The translations under genes and the position numbers were made by a program. Source: Propionibacterium sp. (lineage in GTDB: Bacteria; Actinomycetota; Actinomycetes; Propionibacteriales; Propionibacteriaceae). Taken from it: DNA of 11,506 nucleotides. Shown here one piece after another: positions 1-6,733 of this stretch (position 1 is the first letter of the stretch; each line of letters starts with the position of its first letter). The notes beneath the pieces were generated by a model. That model was not told the DNA's origin. It saw nothing but the letters and a program-made list of their open reading frames with translations, and did not search any database. The DNA lies in NCBI GenBank assembly GCA_022837595.1, contig JALHFX010000121.1, positions 1-11,506 on the forward strand, in the 5' to 3' direction.

Positions 1-792
1 TGACAGCTGATCGACGTGACTCTTCACGTTCTCTCCGAACTGTTTCAGGCGAGTCTGCCGTTCGGTCTCGGACCTCGCCTCCTGCGCATCGAGGAATGCG
101 CTCAGCGGCACCTTTGAATCGACGTAGACGAATTTGCCACCACCCAGCATCACCTGCATATCCGGCCTGATCCTGGTATCAGCAGAAGTCACCCCGCTGG
201 CTTGCTCGAAGAAATCGCAGTGATCCAGCATCCCCGCGATTTCCACCACCCTCCGTAGCTGCAACTCTCCCCAAGCGCCGCGCACCTGCGGTTTGCGTAG
301 TGCGGTCGACAGCGCGCTCGTCTCGCGGCGCAGCAATTCACCACTCGCAACAACCTGGCGTACTTGTTCGCCCAGCTCAGCGGCGTGCGCCGAACGTTGA
401 GTCTCTGCTTTCGCGAGCTGAGTGTTGAGCGCGGTCAGAGTTTCCTTCACCGGAGTCATCAATGCTTCGGTGTATTTGAGGCGGTGTTCGGCTGCGGCGT
501 CAGCCCGCCGGCTTTGTTCTTGCAGGGTCTGATCGGCCAGCGCTGCGAACTGATTGATCAGCGACTCACGATCGTCTTGTAACTCTTCTAGGCGGTTGAT
601 CGCCGCATCGCGTTGGGCGTCGGCCACCGCGACGGTAGCGTCCATCTCTGCACGCAAGCGTGCAAGGGCAGTCTGGGCGTCGGCACGCTCTTGCACAAGC
701 GCCGCCCGAGTATGAGACCGGGTCATAGTGGCCCCGATAGCGATGCCCACTAGTAGTCCCGCCACCAGTAACAGCACGATTCCCACGTCCAT
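1..792 (-). CDS. rmuC: DNA recombination protein RmuC (5' part; C-terminus lies outside the window)
   Basis: 264 codons read from an ATG at 792 leftward off the window edge without a stop. Residues 1-22 form a hydrophobic N-terminal anchor (MDVGIVLLLVAGLLVGIAIG), followed by a long, charged, Ala/Glu/Arg-rich stretch (about 25-165) that should be coiled coil. The RmuC core then begins: RGAWGELQLRRVVEIAGM near residues 173-190, followed by RPDMQVMLGGGK and YVDSKVPLSAFLDA. This order of anchor, coiled coil and core with the GAWGE and VDSKVPL motifs is diagnostic. RmuC limits inversions and other rearrangements between short repeats; its core resembles restriction-endonuclease folds, but its reaction is not firmly established. 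A weak AAGG-type ribosome site precedes the ATG. The broken GntR gene lies upstream on the same strand, 105 bp away. Family members usually have about 400 residues, so roughly a third is missing. Confidence 0.93.
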   Translation of the reverse strand, partial: MDVGIVLLLVAGLLVGIAIGATMTRSHTRAALVQERADAQTALARLRAEMDATVAVADAQRDAAINRLEELQDDRESLINQFAALADQTLQEQSRRADAAAEHRLKYTEALMTPVKETLTALNTQLAKAETQRSAHAAELGEQVRQVVASGELLRRETSALSTALRKPQVRGAWGELQLRRVVEIAGMLDHCDFFEQASGVTSADTRIRPDMQVMLGGGKFVYVDSKVPLSAFLDAQEARSETERQTRLKQFGENVKSHVDQLS

Positions 793-874
793 GGTCCCAA
801 CCTTGCCACCTGGCACTGACAAGAATGCTCAGGCAACGTCCAGGCGACGTGGTCGGCAGGTCAGCTCGACCTGC

Positions 875-908
875 GCAGACTCAGACAAAAAGCAGACTCA
901 GACAAAAA
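875..908. repeat. Perfect tandem duplication of 17 bp at the gntR 3' end
   Basis: The unit gcagactcagacaaaaa occurs twice back to back (875-891 and 892-908). The second copy contains the restored stop codon of the GntR reading frame (complement of 898-900), so the duplication lies at and just beyond the gene's end and should not change the intended protein. It is the second perfect tandem duplication in this gene. Confidence 0.95.
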
Positions 909-1676
909 GTTGTAGATGATACGAGTACAGCGAAGACACGTAGACATGATCGCCGAGTTCGATGATCCGACCGCTGCGATCGTAGGTCGTGCGTTGCACT
1001 GTGACCAGCGCCGAACCGGGATCGATCTTGAGTAAATCAGCGTCGTTTCGGGTGGCGAGCCTGGCACCGCGAGCCTGGCACCGATAGATTGCTCGGCCGA
1101 GTAGGGATTGATGCCGCGGCAGCGCAGGCACGCGTAGAGCCCCTGCTCGTTCAATTCTCGGAATGAGGGCGCCACATCCGTTGGGATCAAGTTCGCCATG
1201 ATCGCAAGGGGCGAGTCATCGATGTAACGCAGCCGACGGATACGTACTGTCTCGGTATCCTCGGCGGTCTTCAGTTGGGCCGCCTGTTCGGCGTCCGCCA
1301 GCACGATCTCATAGCTGAGTACCTCGGTGCGAATGTCGTACCCGGATTTTTGGAGATCGTCATACAACGACGTGAGGCCGAGCGGGCGATGAACGTGACG
1401 CGGAGCAACGCGGGTACCGACCCGACGCCGACGAATCACCAGTCCACGGTTGACGAGTTCTTCCAGAGCCCGCCGAGCAGTAGGGCGCGAGACCTGCAGG
1501 CGATTAGCCATCGCGACCTCGTCCTCGATCAACTGGCCGGGTACCAATTGGCCCGAGGAGATCAACTCGCTCAGCGGCTGGGAGATCTGCTGATAGAGAG
1601 GAGTGGCTGAATCTCGTTCAATAGGGATCTGCGGGACGAACGGTACGTCCAGCGACTCCGATCTAAGCTGCGTCAC
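898..1676 (-). pseudogene. GntR-family (HutC/UTRA) transcriptional regulator, frameshifted by a 14-bp duplication
   Basis: The reading frame opens with GTG at 1676, preceded by GAGGGA, and encodes a GntR winged-helix domain at residues 25-92 (PLYQQISQPLSELI, then VSRPTARRALEELVNRGLVIRRR). The UTRA effector domain starts near residue 100 (GYDIRTEVLSYEIV, then VRIRRLRYIDDSPLAI). After GARLA at about residue 203 the frame is lost: the uncorrected frame runs to 861 with a C-terminus unlike any UTRA domain. If one copy of the 14-bp repeat at 1055-1082 is removed, the frame passes smoothly into TRNDADLLKIDPGSALVTVQ and on to SGRIIELGDHVYVSSLYSYHL, a normal UTRA ending, with the stop at 898-900 and about 254 residues. 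HutC-type regulators usually repress sugar or amino-acid genes and are released by a small ligand; the target here is unknown. The DNA-binding part is intact, so a ligand-blind repressor is possible. A sequencing or assembly error is the main alternative. Confidence 0.88.
1055..1082. repeat. Perfect tandem duplication of 14 bp inside gntR
   Basis: gcgagcctggcacc is present twice in direct succession (1055-1068 and 1069-1082). Fourteen is not a multiple of three, so the second copy shifts the reading frame of the GntR gene within its UTRA domain. Deleting one copy restores a family-like protein, so the ancestral state was probably a single copy. Confidence 0.97.
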
Positions 1677-1996
1677 GGTCCCTCGTTTCTTGCGCAGGCA
1701 GCGTTGTCATTCCCTACGGTGTGATACACGTCCGGTGCGTATGAACACTCGGTATAGCGGCTAGTCATACCTGGTGCTCACGGCGCCACATAGGCTGAAG
1801 TCTAGTCGTTTGGATCCGATTCCTCGCGCGCGTCCTGATGTCGGTTCCGATGCGTCTTGCCGAGTCTTCGACGGTTCCCGGGTATTGCTGACGTTTCTAC
1901 TGAACCGGGTTCATTGAGGACAGGACTGACCTTTCGAGCTGGCGCAGGACGATCCTGCGACCGGCTGAGCGCCGGAGTCTGGTCTAACCTGTTCGC
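1677..1996. other. Intergenic region between divergent gntR and M18 aminopeptidase genes, with several small inverted repeats
   Basis: This 320-bp stretch holds no convincing gene. Visible elements are GGTAT/ATACC at 1751-1755 and 1767-1771 (5-bp arms, 11-nt spacer) on the gntR side, and gaaccgggttc at 1902-1912. On the aminopeptidase side there is a 7-bp stem with a CGA loop (CGCAGGA/TCCTGCG, 1943-1959), followed at once by CCGGC/GCCGG (1961-1975). The last two sit just upstream of the proposed aminopeptidase promoter and could be protein-binding sites. None matches an operator I can name. Confidence 0.45.
1985..1996 (+). promoter_or_regulatory. Leaderless-type -10 promoter element for the M18 aminopeptidase gene
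   Basis: TAACCT (1985-1990, TANNNT type) lies six nucleotides before the ATG at 1997, and no Shine-Dalgarno sequence is present. This spacing is typical of actinobacterial leaderless transcripts, in which the start-codon A is the first transcribed base. No convincing -35 hexamer is visible. Confidence 0.5.
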
Positions 1997-3280
1997 ATGC
2001 CTGCAGCCACGCGCGTCCACGTCAAATCCTTCATGGAATTCATTGAGGCCTCGCCGACGTCGTTTCACGCGACGCACGCCATCGCGCTACGGTTGAGCGC
2101 AGCCGGCTTCACCGAACTGACGGAATCGGCCGCGTGGGACCAGGTACCACTCAACGGGTTCGTCCGCCGCGACGGCGCCCTGATCGCATGGCGTCAGCCC
2201 GACATTTGGACGCCAAGCACCGCACTTCGAATCGTCGCATCGCACACGGATTCACCTGCCCTGAAGCTGAAGCCGCGAGGTATGGGAAACCGGATGGGGT
2301 TCCGGCTCGCCGAGACCGAGATCTACGGAGGCCCGATCGTCCCCACCTGGTTCGACCGCGACCTGGCCGTGGCGGGCAGAATAATCGACATCCAAGGCGA
2401 TGTACACCTGGTAACCACCCCCGGATTCGCGAGGGTGTCGACCCTCGCAGTGCATCTCGACAGAGAACTGGGCAGGGATCTTCGCGTGGACGCCCAGCGG
2501 GATCTGAACGCCATCGTCTGCCTCGACCAGTCGGGCAGTTCGGTCTGCGAGGATGAGCTCGCGACTCTGCTGGCGGAGCAAGCCGGGCTCGCCGTCGGCC
2601 AGATCGTGGCCGCAGAACTCTTCCTCGTCCCCGCGGAGCCTCCGGCACTGATCGGTCTTCGCGGCGAACTCTTGGCCTCATACCGGCTCGACAATTTGGC
2701 CTCTGTCTTCACGACGATGTCAGGACTATTGCAGTCAACGACAACAAAAGACGTGCAGGTGATGGCCGCTTTCGACCACGAAGAGATCGGCTCAGGTACC
2801 CCGAGCGGAGCGTCTGGGCCTTTCCTTGCTCAACTGCTTCGCCGACTGAGCCTGTCGAACGGGTACAGAGAGGACGACCATCTCGCCTGGCTGGCACGCG
2901 GGATCGCGCTCTCAGCCGATGTGGCCCACGGGGTGCATCCGAATCGGGCCGATCGTCACGATCCGCTTGTTCAGCCCGTGCTAGGTGGTGGGCCAGTACT
3001 CAAGTGGAGTGCTCCGATGCGCTATGCCACAGATGCCGTCTCGATGGCCGCGTGGTCGCGGGCCTGCGCAGCGGCAGACAGTGACCACCAGGTCTTCGTC
3101 AATAACGGAAATATTCCGGGCGGCACCAGTCTCGGTCCGCTGTTGGCAACCAGGCTCGGCATCCATACCGTCGATGCCGGTGTTGCCGTGCTGAGTATGC
3201 ATTCGGCGCGAGAGCTCTGCGCGGTGGCCGATATTGAGCGATTCACCCGGTTGTCCACCGGGTTCCTGGAACTCGGCTAG
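1997..3280 (+). CDS. apeB: M18 family metalloaminopeptidase (aspartyl aminopeptidase type)
   Basis: 427 residues, the usual length for the family. All landmarks of the dinuclear zinc M18 peptidases are present: SHTDSPALKLKP (H83), RLDNL (D232), FDHEEIGS (E262 as likely general base and E263 as zinc ligand), SADVAHGVHPN (D308) and SMHSARE (H402). The GGTSLGP stretch (376-382) corresponds to the usual GGSTIGP with two adjacent residues exchanged and a conservative Ile/Leu change. These enzymes are cytosolic, form large oligomers and remove N-terminal residues, often Asp or Glu, from peptides; specificity cannot be read from the sequence. The ATG at 1997 is chosen because it directly follows a leaderless-type -10 box and the N-terminus (FMEFIEASPTSFHA) aligns with the family start. 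The gene ends 18 bp from the convergent DUF4190 gene. apeB is used as the generic family symbol. Confidence 0.95.
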   Translation: MPAATRVHVKSFMEFIEASPTSFHATHAIALRLSAAGFTELTESAAWDQVPLNGFVRRDGALIAWRQPDIWTPSTALRIVASHTDSPALKLKPRGMGNRMGFRLAETEIYGGPIVPTWFDRDLAVAGRIIDIQGDVHLVTTPGFARVSTLAVHLDRELGRDLRVDAQRDLNAIVCLDQSGSSVCEDELATLLAEQAGLAVGQIVAAELFLVPAEPPALIGLRGELLASYRLDNLASVFTTMSGLLQSTTTKDVQVMAAFDHEEIGSGTPSGASGPFLAQLLRRLSLSNGYREDDHLAWLARGIALSADVAHGVHPNRADRHDPLVQPVLGGGPVLKWSAPMRYATDAVSMAAWSRACAAADSDHQVFVNNGNIPGGTSLGPLLATRLGIHTVDAGVAVLSMHSARELCAVADIERFTRLSTGFLELG

Positions 3281-3298
3281 CTACGGCCGTCAACGTCA

Positions 3299-3949
3299 TC
3301 AGGCAAACAGCACAATGCCGATGACGACGAGGAAATAAAGCACCCAGAGCGCGAGCAACGCGGTACCCACGCCTCCGAGTATCAACCCGACAGTTAAAGC
3401 ACTCGTCTCGTTGTAGACACCCGGACGCTGGCGAATGTCGTTTCGTCCGCGGAACGCCAGCGCCAGAGCGATCGGGCTCAGGACGGGAACGAAGAGCCCA
3501 AGGATGCCCAGCACCAGCGACGTGGTGGCATTGGGGTGATCGGGGCGTGGGTACATGCCTGCACCCGGGTACGGGGCCATCTGGGGATAGGCCGCGCCGT
3601 TGGCTGACTGCGACCACTGGTCTTGTTGCGGCCTTTGGGGCATCGCCTGTTGTGGATACGGTGTCGGCGGGTACGGCATGGCAGGCTGCGGTTGCGGTTG
3701 ATACGGCTGGTTCTGTGGTTGATACGACTGGTTCTGTGGTTGATACGGCTGTTGTTGCGGTTGATACGGCTGGCTCTGTGATTGATACGGCAGTTGTTGC
3801 GGTTGATACGGCTGTTGTTGTGGCGAGGGAGCGGTCTGCCCGTGGTAGCCGTAACTGCTGTCGTTATTCGCACGCCGATCGGTCTCTCCGCTCCAGAAAG
3901 CAGCGTCCGGATCGGCATCGTGACGCTGCCAACTGCCATCGCTGGTCAT
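3299..3949 (-). CDS. DUF4190 domain membrane protein with a Q/P/Y-rich heptad-repeat N-terminus
   Basis: 216 residues. Residues 1-40 are hydrophilic. Residues 45-88 are six copies of a seven-residue repeat of the form (Q/N/S)Q(P/L/S)YQPQ, with Tyr at 48, 55, 62, 69, 76 and 83, followed by more Pro/Gln/Tyr-rich sequence to about 138. The C-terminal part holds two membrane segments, about 142-166 (TTSLVLGILGLFVPVLSPIA) and 184-216 (SALTVGLILGGVGTALLALW), separated by a basic loop (FRGRNDIRQ). This is the DUF4190 arrangement, common in actinobacterial cell-envelope proteins with proline-rich cytoplasmic tails; no biochemical role is established. AAAGG, seven bases before the ATG at 3949, is a good ribosome site. 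The gene is divergent from ychF (126-bp gap) and convergent with the aminopeptidase gene. Confidence 0.85.
   Translation of the reverse strand: MTSDGSWQRHDADPDAAFWSGETDRRANNDSSYGYHGQTAPSPQQQPYQPQQLPYQSQSQPYQPQQQPYQPQNQSYQPQNQPYQPQPQPAMPYPPTPYPQQAMPQRPQQDQWSQSANGAAYPQMAPYPGAGMYPRPDHPNATTSLVLGILGLFVPVLSPIALALAFRGRNDIRQRPGVYNETSALTVGLILGGVGTALLALWVLYFLVVIGIVLFA
3697..3822. repeat. 21-bp tandem repeat array inside the DUF4190 gene
   Basis: The core gatac recurs at exact 21-bp steps (3700, 3721, 3742, 3763, 3784, 3805), with imperfect surrounding units of the form ggttgatacggctgttgttgc. The period equals seven codons, so copy-number changes would lengthen or shorten the Q/P/Y-rich tail without shifting the frame. 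Confidence 0.95.
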
Positions 3950-4061
3950 CTTGACGCCTTTCTGGGTCGTCCTATCCGGCCCTGCTGTGACCGTGTGCTG
4001 CGGTCCATCTTGTCATGGCGGGGTCAAAGTGGGCGGTGCGACCGCGATGCCTGACCTTGAG

Positions 4062-4075
4062 TAGGCTCGTACAAC
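4062..4075 (+). promoter_or_regulatory. Leaderless-type -10 promoter element for ychF
   Basis: TAGGCT (4062-4067) lies eight nucleotides before the GTG start at 4076. No Shine-Dalgarno sequence precedes the GTG. Together with the similar layout at the aminopeptidase gene, this suggests transcription starting at or next to the start codon. The -35 region is not recognisable. Confidence 0.45.
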
Positions 4076-5149
4076 GTGGCACTTACCATCGGAATTGTCG
4101 GATTGCCCAATGCGGGCAAGTCCACGTTGTTCAACGCTTTGACTCGTAACACTGTGTTGGCCGCGAATTATCCCTTCGCAACCATTGAGCCCAATGTCGG
4201 GGTCGTGGGGGTCCCCGACGACAGGCTGCCCACCCTCGGCAAGATCTATGACTCCGAACGACTCGTGCCCGCGACGGTGAGCTTCGTCGACATCGCCGGC
4301 ATTGTCAAGGGTGCTTCGCAGGGAGAGGGCATGGGTAATGCCTTCCTGGCGAATATTCGTGAGGCCGACGCCATCTGTCAGGTGACGAGGGTATTCACCG
4401 ATGAGGACGTCACTCATGTCGATGGTCGGGTGGACCCCGCATCCGATATCGACACCATCCGCACCGAATTGATCCTCGCCGATCTGCAGACACTCGAGAA
4501 GGCGTTGCCGCGGCTCGAGAAAGAAGCCAGGATCAAGAAGGAATCACGTCCGAAGTACGAAGCGTGGCTCGCCGCGCAGGAAACATTGAACTCTGGGGTG
4601 GGCATTTTCCAGGCCGGTCTCGATCTCGAGCCGCTGCATGATCTTTTTCTGCTGACCGCTAAGCCCTATATCTATGTTTTCAATCTTGATCAGGATCAGC
4701 TCGCCGACGCCGACTTGCGCACTCGGCTCACTGAGCTAGTCGCACCGTCCGAGGCAGTCTTCTTGGACGCGAAGTTTGAATCCGAACTTGTCGAGATGGA
4801 CGAGGACGAGGCTCGTGAATTTCTCACCGACGCCGGGGTAGATGAGCCAGGCCTTGATCAGCTGGCCCGTGTCGGCTATCAGACCCTGGGTCTGCAGAGC
4901 TTCTTGACCGCCGGGCCCAAAGAATCTCGCGCCTGGACAATCAAACAAGGATCTACAGCTCCTGAGGCTGCTGGGGTCATTCATTCCGATTTCCAGAAGG
5001 GCTTCATCAAGGCGCAGATCATGGACTTCGATGACTTGGTGGAACTGGGCAGTGAGGCTGCGGTCAAGGCCGCCGGGAAGGTACGCCTCGAAGGCAAGGA
5101 CTACGTGATGGCGGCGAATGATGTCGTGGAGTTCAGGTTCGCGCTCTGA
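4076..5149 (+). CDS. ychF: Ribosome-associated GTPase/ATPase YchF (OLA1/EngD family)
   Basis: 357 residues from a GTG start, close to the usual ~360. The P-loop GLPNAGKST is at residues 9-17, the switch I region NYPFATIEPN at 31-40, and the G3 motif DIAG at 72-75 followed by the signature VKGASQGEGMGNAFLANIRE. The C-terminal TGS domain runs from about 275 to the end (AWTIKQGSTAPEAAG, HSDFQKGFIKAQIM). YchF proteins bind the ribosome, hydrolyse ATP in preference to GTP and affect stress responses and translation. The nucleotide-specificity motif, usually NxxE in this family, reads NLDQ here (203-206), a conservative Glu to Gln change. The gene is otherwise complete. It starts with a leaderless-type promoter and is followed by a 155-bp gap before the next gene. 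Confidence 0.96.
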   Translation: MALTIGIVGLPNAGKSTLFNALTRNTVLAANYPFATIEPNVGVVGVPDDRLPTLGKIYDSERLVPATVSFVDIAGIVKGASQGEGMGNAFLANIREADAICQVTRVFTDEDVTHVDGRVDPASDIDTIRTELILADLQTLEKALPRLEKEARIKKESRPKYEAWLAAQETLNSGVGIFQAGLDLEPLHDLFLLTAKPYIYVFNLDQDQLADADLRTRLTELVAPSEAVFLDAKFESELVEMDEDEAREFLTDAGVDEPGLDQLARVGYQTLGLQSFLTAGPKESRAWTIKQGSTAPEAAGVIHSDFQKGFIKAQIMDFDDLVELGSEAAVKAAGKVRLEGKDYVMAANDVVEFRFAL

Positions 5150-5304
5150 GGTTCGACGGCGATCGGTTGTCATCAGCGGATGGCACCGAGCAGACGGATA
5201 ATGGCGATGACCACGGCCGGTATTGACTAGGTCGGTCTCCATGAAACAGCGAGCAGTTCACGATTTGATCGGCTCCGCTGACGAACAACGAGGAGGAGGA
5301 AGCT

Positions 5305-5955
5305 GTGACTTCCGCACAGCGTGTGGTGATTCTCGGCGGCCATGGCAAGGTCGCCTTGCTTGCAGCGCCCAAGCTCAGTGCCGCCGGATACGCGGTGGAC
5401 TCGGTAATACGCAACCCAGAGCACTCTGCCGATGTCGAACAAGCAGGTGGGCAGCCCGTGCTGCTCGATATCGAAACCGCAGACGTCGAAACACTGGCGA
5501 AGCTCTTCAATGGTGCCAGCGCGGTTGTCTTCTCGGCCGGGGCCGGAGGCGGCAACCCGGCGCGCACGCACGCAGTCGATTACCAAGCCGCGACCAGGGC
5601 GATCAACGCCGCCCAGATGGCCGGGGTCACGCGGTTTGTGATGGTGTCCTATGCGAGGGCCGCAGTAGATCTCGATCATCTTGACCCGAAGGACCCCTTC
5701 TACCCATATGCGAGGGCGAAACACGCCGCAGATGCCTACCTACGCGACAGCCTCACAATGGCGCCCGGCACGGGCAGGCTGACGATCGCTGATCCGGATG
5801 GTCGCATTGATGGTCAGTCGCCGGCAAAGGATCGAGCGGTGACTTCCCGCGAAAACGTTGCGTCGGTCATCCGCTACGTCATCGCGAATGACGCAGCGAT
5901 CCGCCGAACGGTCAACTTCTACGACGGCCAGACCCCGATCGCGGAGGCGATCTGA
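5305..5955 (+). CDS. NAD(P)-binding atypical short-chain dehydrogenase-like protein, possibly internally deleted
   Basis: 216 residues from GTG at 5305, preceded by a strong AGGAGGAGG ribosome site (5291-5299). The N-terminus has a Rossmann fold: RVVILGGHGKVA (6-17) as dinucleotide loop, then RNPEH, LLDIETAD, ASAVVFSAGAGGG (71-83) and VTRFVMVSYARA (108-119). YARAK at 135-139 supplies the Tyr/Lys pair typical of SDR proteins, and SRENVASVIRYVI matches the C-terminal region of the NAD(P)H-binding (NmrA-like, SDR_a5) group. Between YLRDS (145-149) and LTMAPGTGRLTI the family normally has a stretch of about ten residues ending in a strand like LDYTIVRPG; that seems to be absent, with the frame kept. 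The substrate is unknown. The gene lies alone, 155 bp after ychF, and is followed by an 18-bp inverted repeat. Confidence 0.82.
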   Translation: MTSAQRVVILGGHGKVALLAAPKLSAAGYAVDSVIRNPEHSADVEQAGGQPVLLDIETADVETLAKLFNGASAVVFSAGAGGGNPARTHAVDYQAATRAINAAQMAGVTRFVMVSYARAAVDLDHLDPKDPFYPYARAKHAADAYLRDSLTMAPGTGRLTIADPDGRIDGQSPAKDRAVTSRENVASVIRYVIANDAAIRRTVNFYDGQTPIAEAI

Positions 5956-5964
5956 GGCAGGCAG

Positions 5965-6017
5965 GATTATCGAGTTCACTTTTACGGCTATACAGGTAGA
6001 AAGTGAACTCGATAATC
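5965..6017. repeat. Perfect 18-bp inverted repeat with a 17-nt loop
   Basis: GATTATCGAGTTCACTTT (5965-5982) is exactly complementary to the sequence at 6000-6017. The loop is tacggctatacaggtag, and three more pairs form outside the arms if one base is bulged. It starts nine bases after the SDR stop and its right arm covers the GTG at 6003, the most upstream possible start of the mug frame. No T-run follows on the plus strand, so it is not a classical intrinsic terminator. It could be a terminator of the actinobacterial stem-only kind, a repressor site around the TATACA in its loop (5989-5994), or the inverted ends of a very small mobile element. Confidence 0.9.
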
Positions 6018-6038
6018 TGCCAGCCCTGGAATTATGCG

Positions 6039-6686
6039 ATGAGCGAGATGAATGATGTGATCGGTATTCCCCGTCGGCCCTCACCGATGGGTGGGCGACG
6101 CCCCACACGCGAAGATTTGCAGCGCTTCGCTACCGACGACCCGGATACGATCGATGACATTTTGCCGGCCAACGGCGAGCCGCTGCGGATGCTCATCGTG
6201 GGTATCAACCCTGGGTTGTGGACTGCTGCGGTCAACGCGCCATTCGCTCGTCCGGGGAACCGATTCTGGCCGTCCCTGCACCGTGCGGGGCTCACCGACC
6301 ATGTCGTCGATGCAGCAATCGGCCTCGACCCAAAAGATGAAGCCCAGTTACTCAACCGTGGTATCGGGCTGACGAATCTTGTCGGACGGGCGACCGTTCG
6401 GGCCGACGAATTGAGCAAGATTGAATTGCGTGCCGGCGGCGAGCGTCTGACAAGGCGGCTCCCGACTCTTCGTCCGCGCGTTGTGGCGATGGCAGGGATC
6501 ACGGCGTTCCGAGTGGCCTTCTCGCAGCCGAAGGCGAAGCTCGGCGAACAAGACATCTCATTGATCCCGGATTGGCCGGAGGACGTGCGGCTTTGGGTAG
6601 TTCCTCAGCCCAGCGGGCTCAATGCCCACGAGACCATCGACAGCCTTGCTGCACGCTGGAATGAAGTCTGGCGCGTGGCTGGGTAG
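6039..6686 (+). CDS. mug: Mug-family G:U/G:T mismatch-specific DNA glycosylase
   Basis: 215 residues from ATG 6039. The uracil-DNA glycosylase motif of the Mug/TDG family, MLIVGINPGLWTA, is at 51-63 with the catalytic-type Asn in GINPGL, followed by FARPGNRFWPSLHRAGLT, RGIGLTNLV, LRPRVVAMAGITAF and the second active-site motif VVPQPSGLNAH. The enzyme removes uracil (and more weakly thymine or etheno-cytosine) opposite guanine, starting base-excision repair. The start is uncertain. The frame is open from GTG 6003, which lies in the right arm of the inverted repeat and has AGG six bases upstream and TATACA eight bases upstream. ATG 6048 is also possible. I chose 6039 because the residues encoded before it are unlike the family. 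The 3' neighbour is a transporter remnant, so the gene is probably transcribed on its own. Confidence 0.93.
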   Translation: MSEMNDVIGIPRRPSPMGGRRPTREDLQRFATDDPDTIDDILPANGEPLRMLIVGINPGLWTAAVNAPFARPGNRFWPSLHRAGLTDHVVDAAIGLDPKDEAQLLNRGIGLTNLVGRATVRADELSKIELRAGGERLTRRLPTLRPRVVAMAGITAFRVAFSQPKAKLGEQDISLIPDWPEDVRLWVVPQPSGLNAHETIDSLAARWNEVWRVAG

Positions 6687-6733
6687 CGCATCGGACAGTT
6701 GTCTAGGGCGGGCTGGAGTGAGCTGAACCGTTA

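Noticed and set aside
861..1676. Open frame of 271 codons that could be called an intact GntR regulator
   Set aside because: The last ~68 residues are out of frame after the 14-bp duplication and do not resemble a UTRA domain, whereas the other frame to 898 does.
3697..3822. CRISPR array
   Set aside because: The units abut with a 21-bp period and no unique spacers, and they code for an in-frame protein repeat.
3478..3954. Arg/Asn-rich and Thr/Val/Asp-rich frames across the DUF4190 repeats
   Set aside because: They are other-frame readings of the 21-bp repeats; only the 3299-3949 frame has membrane helices and a ribosome site.
5166..5215. Imperfect inverted repeat (GGTTGTCATC / GATGACCAC) after ychF as a terminator
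   Set aside because: The arms are short and imperfect, the loop is about 31 nt, and there is no T-run.
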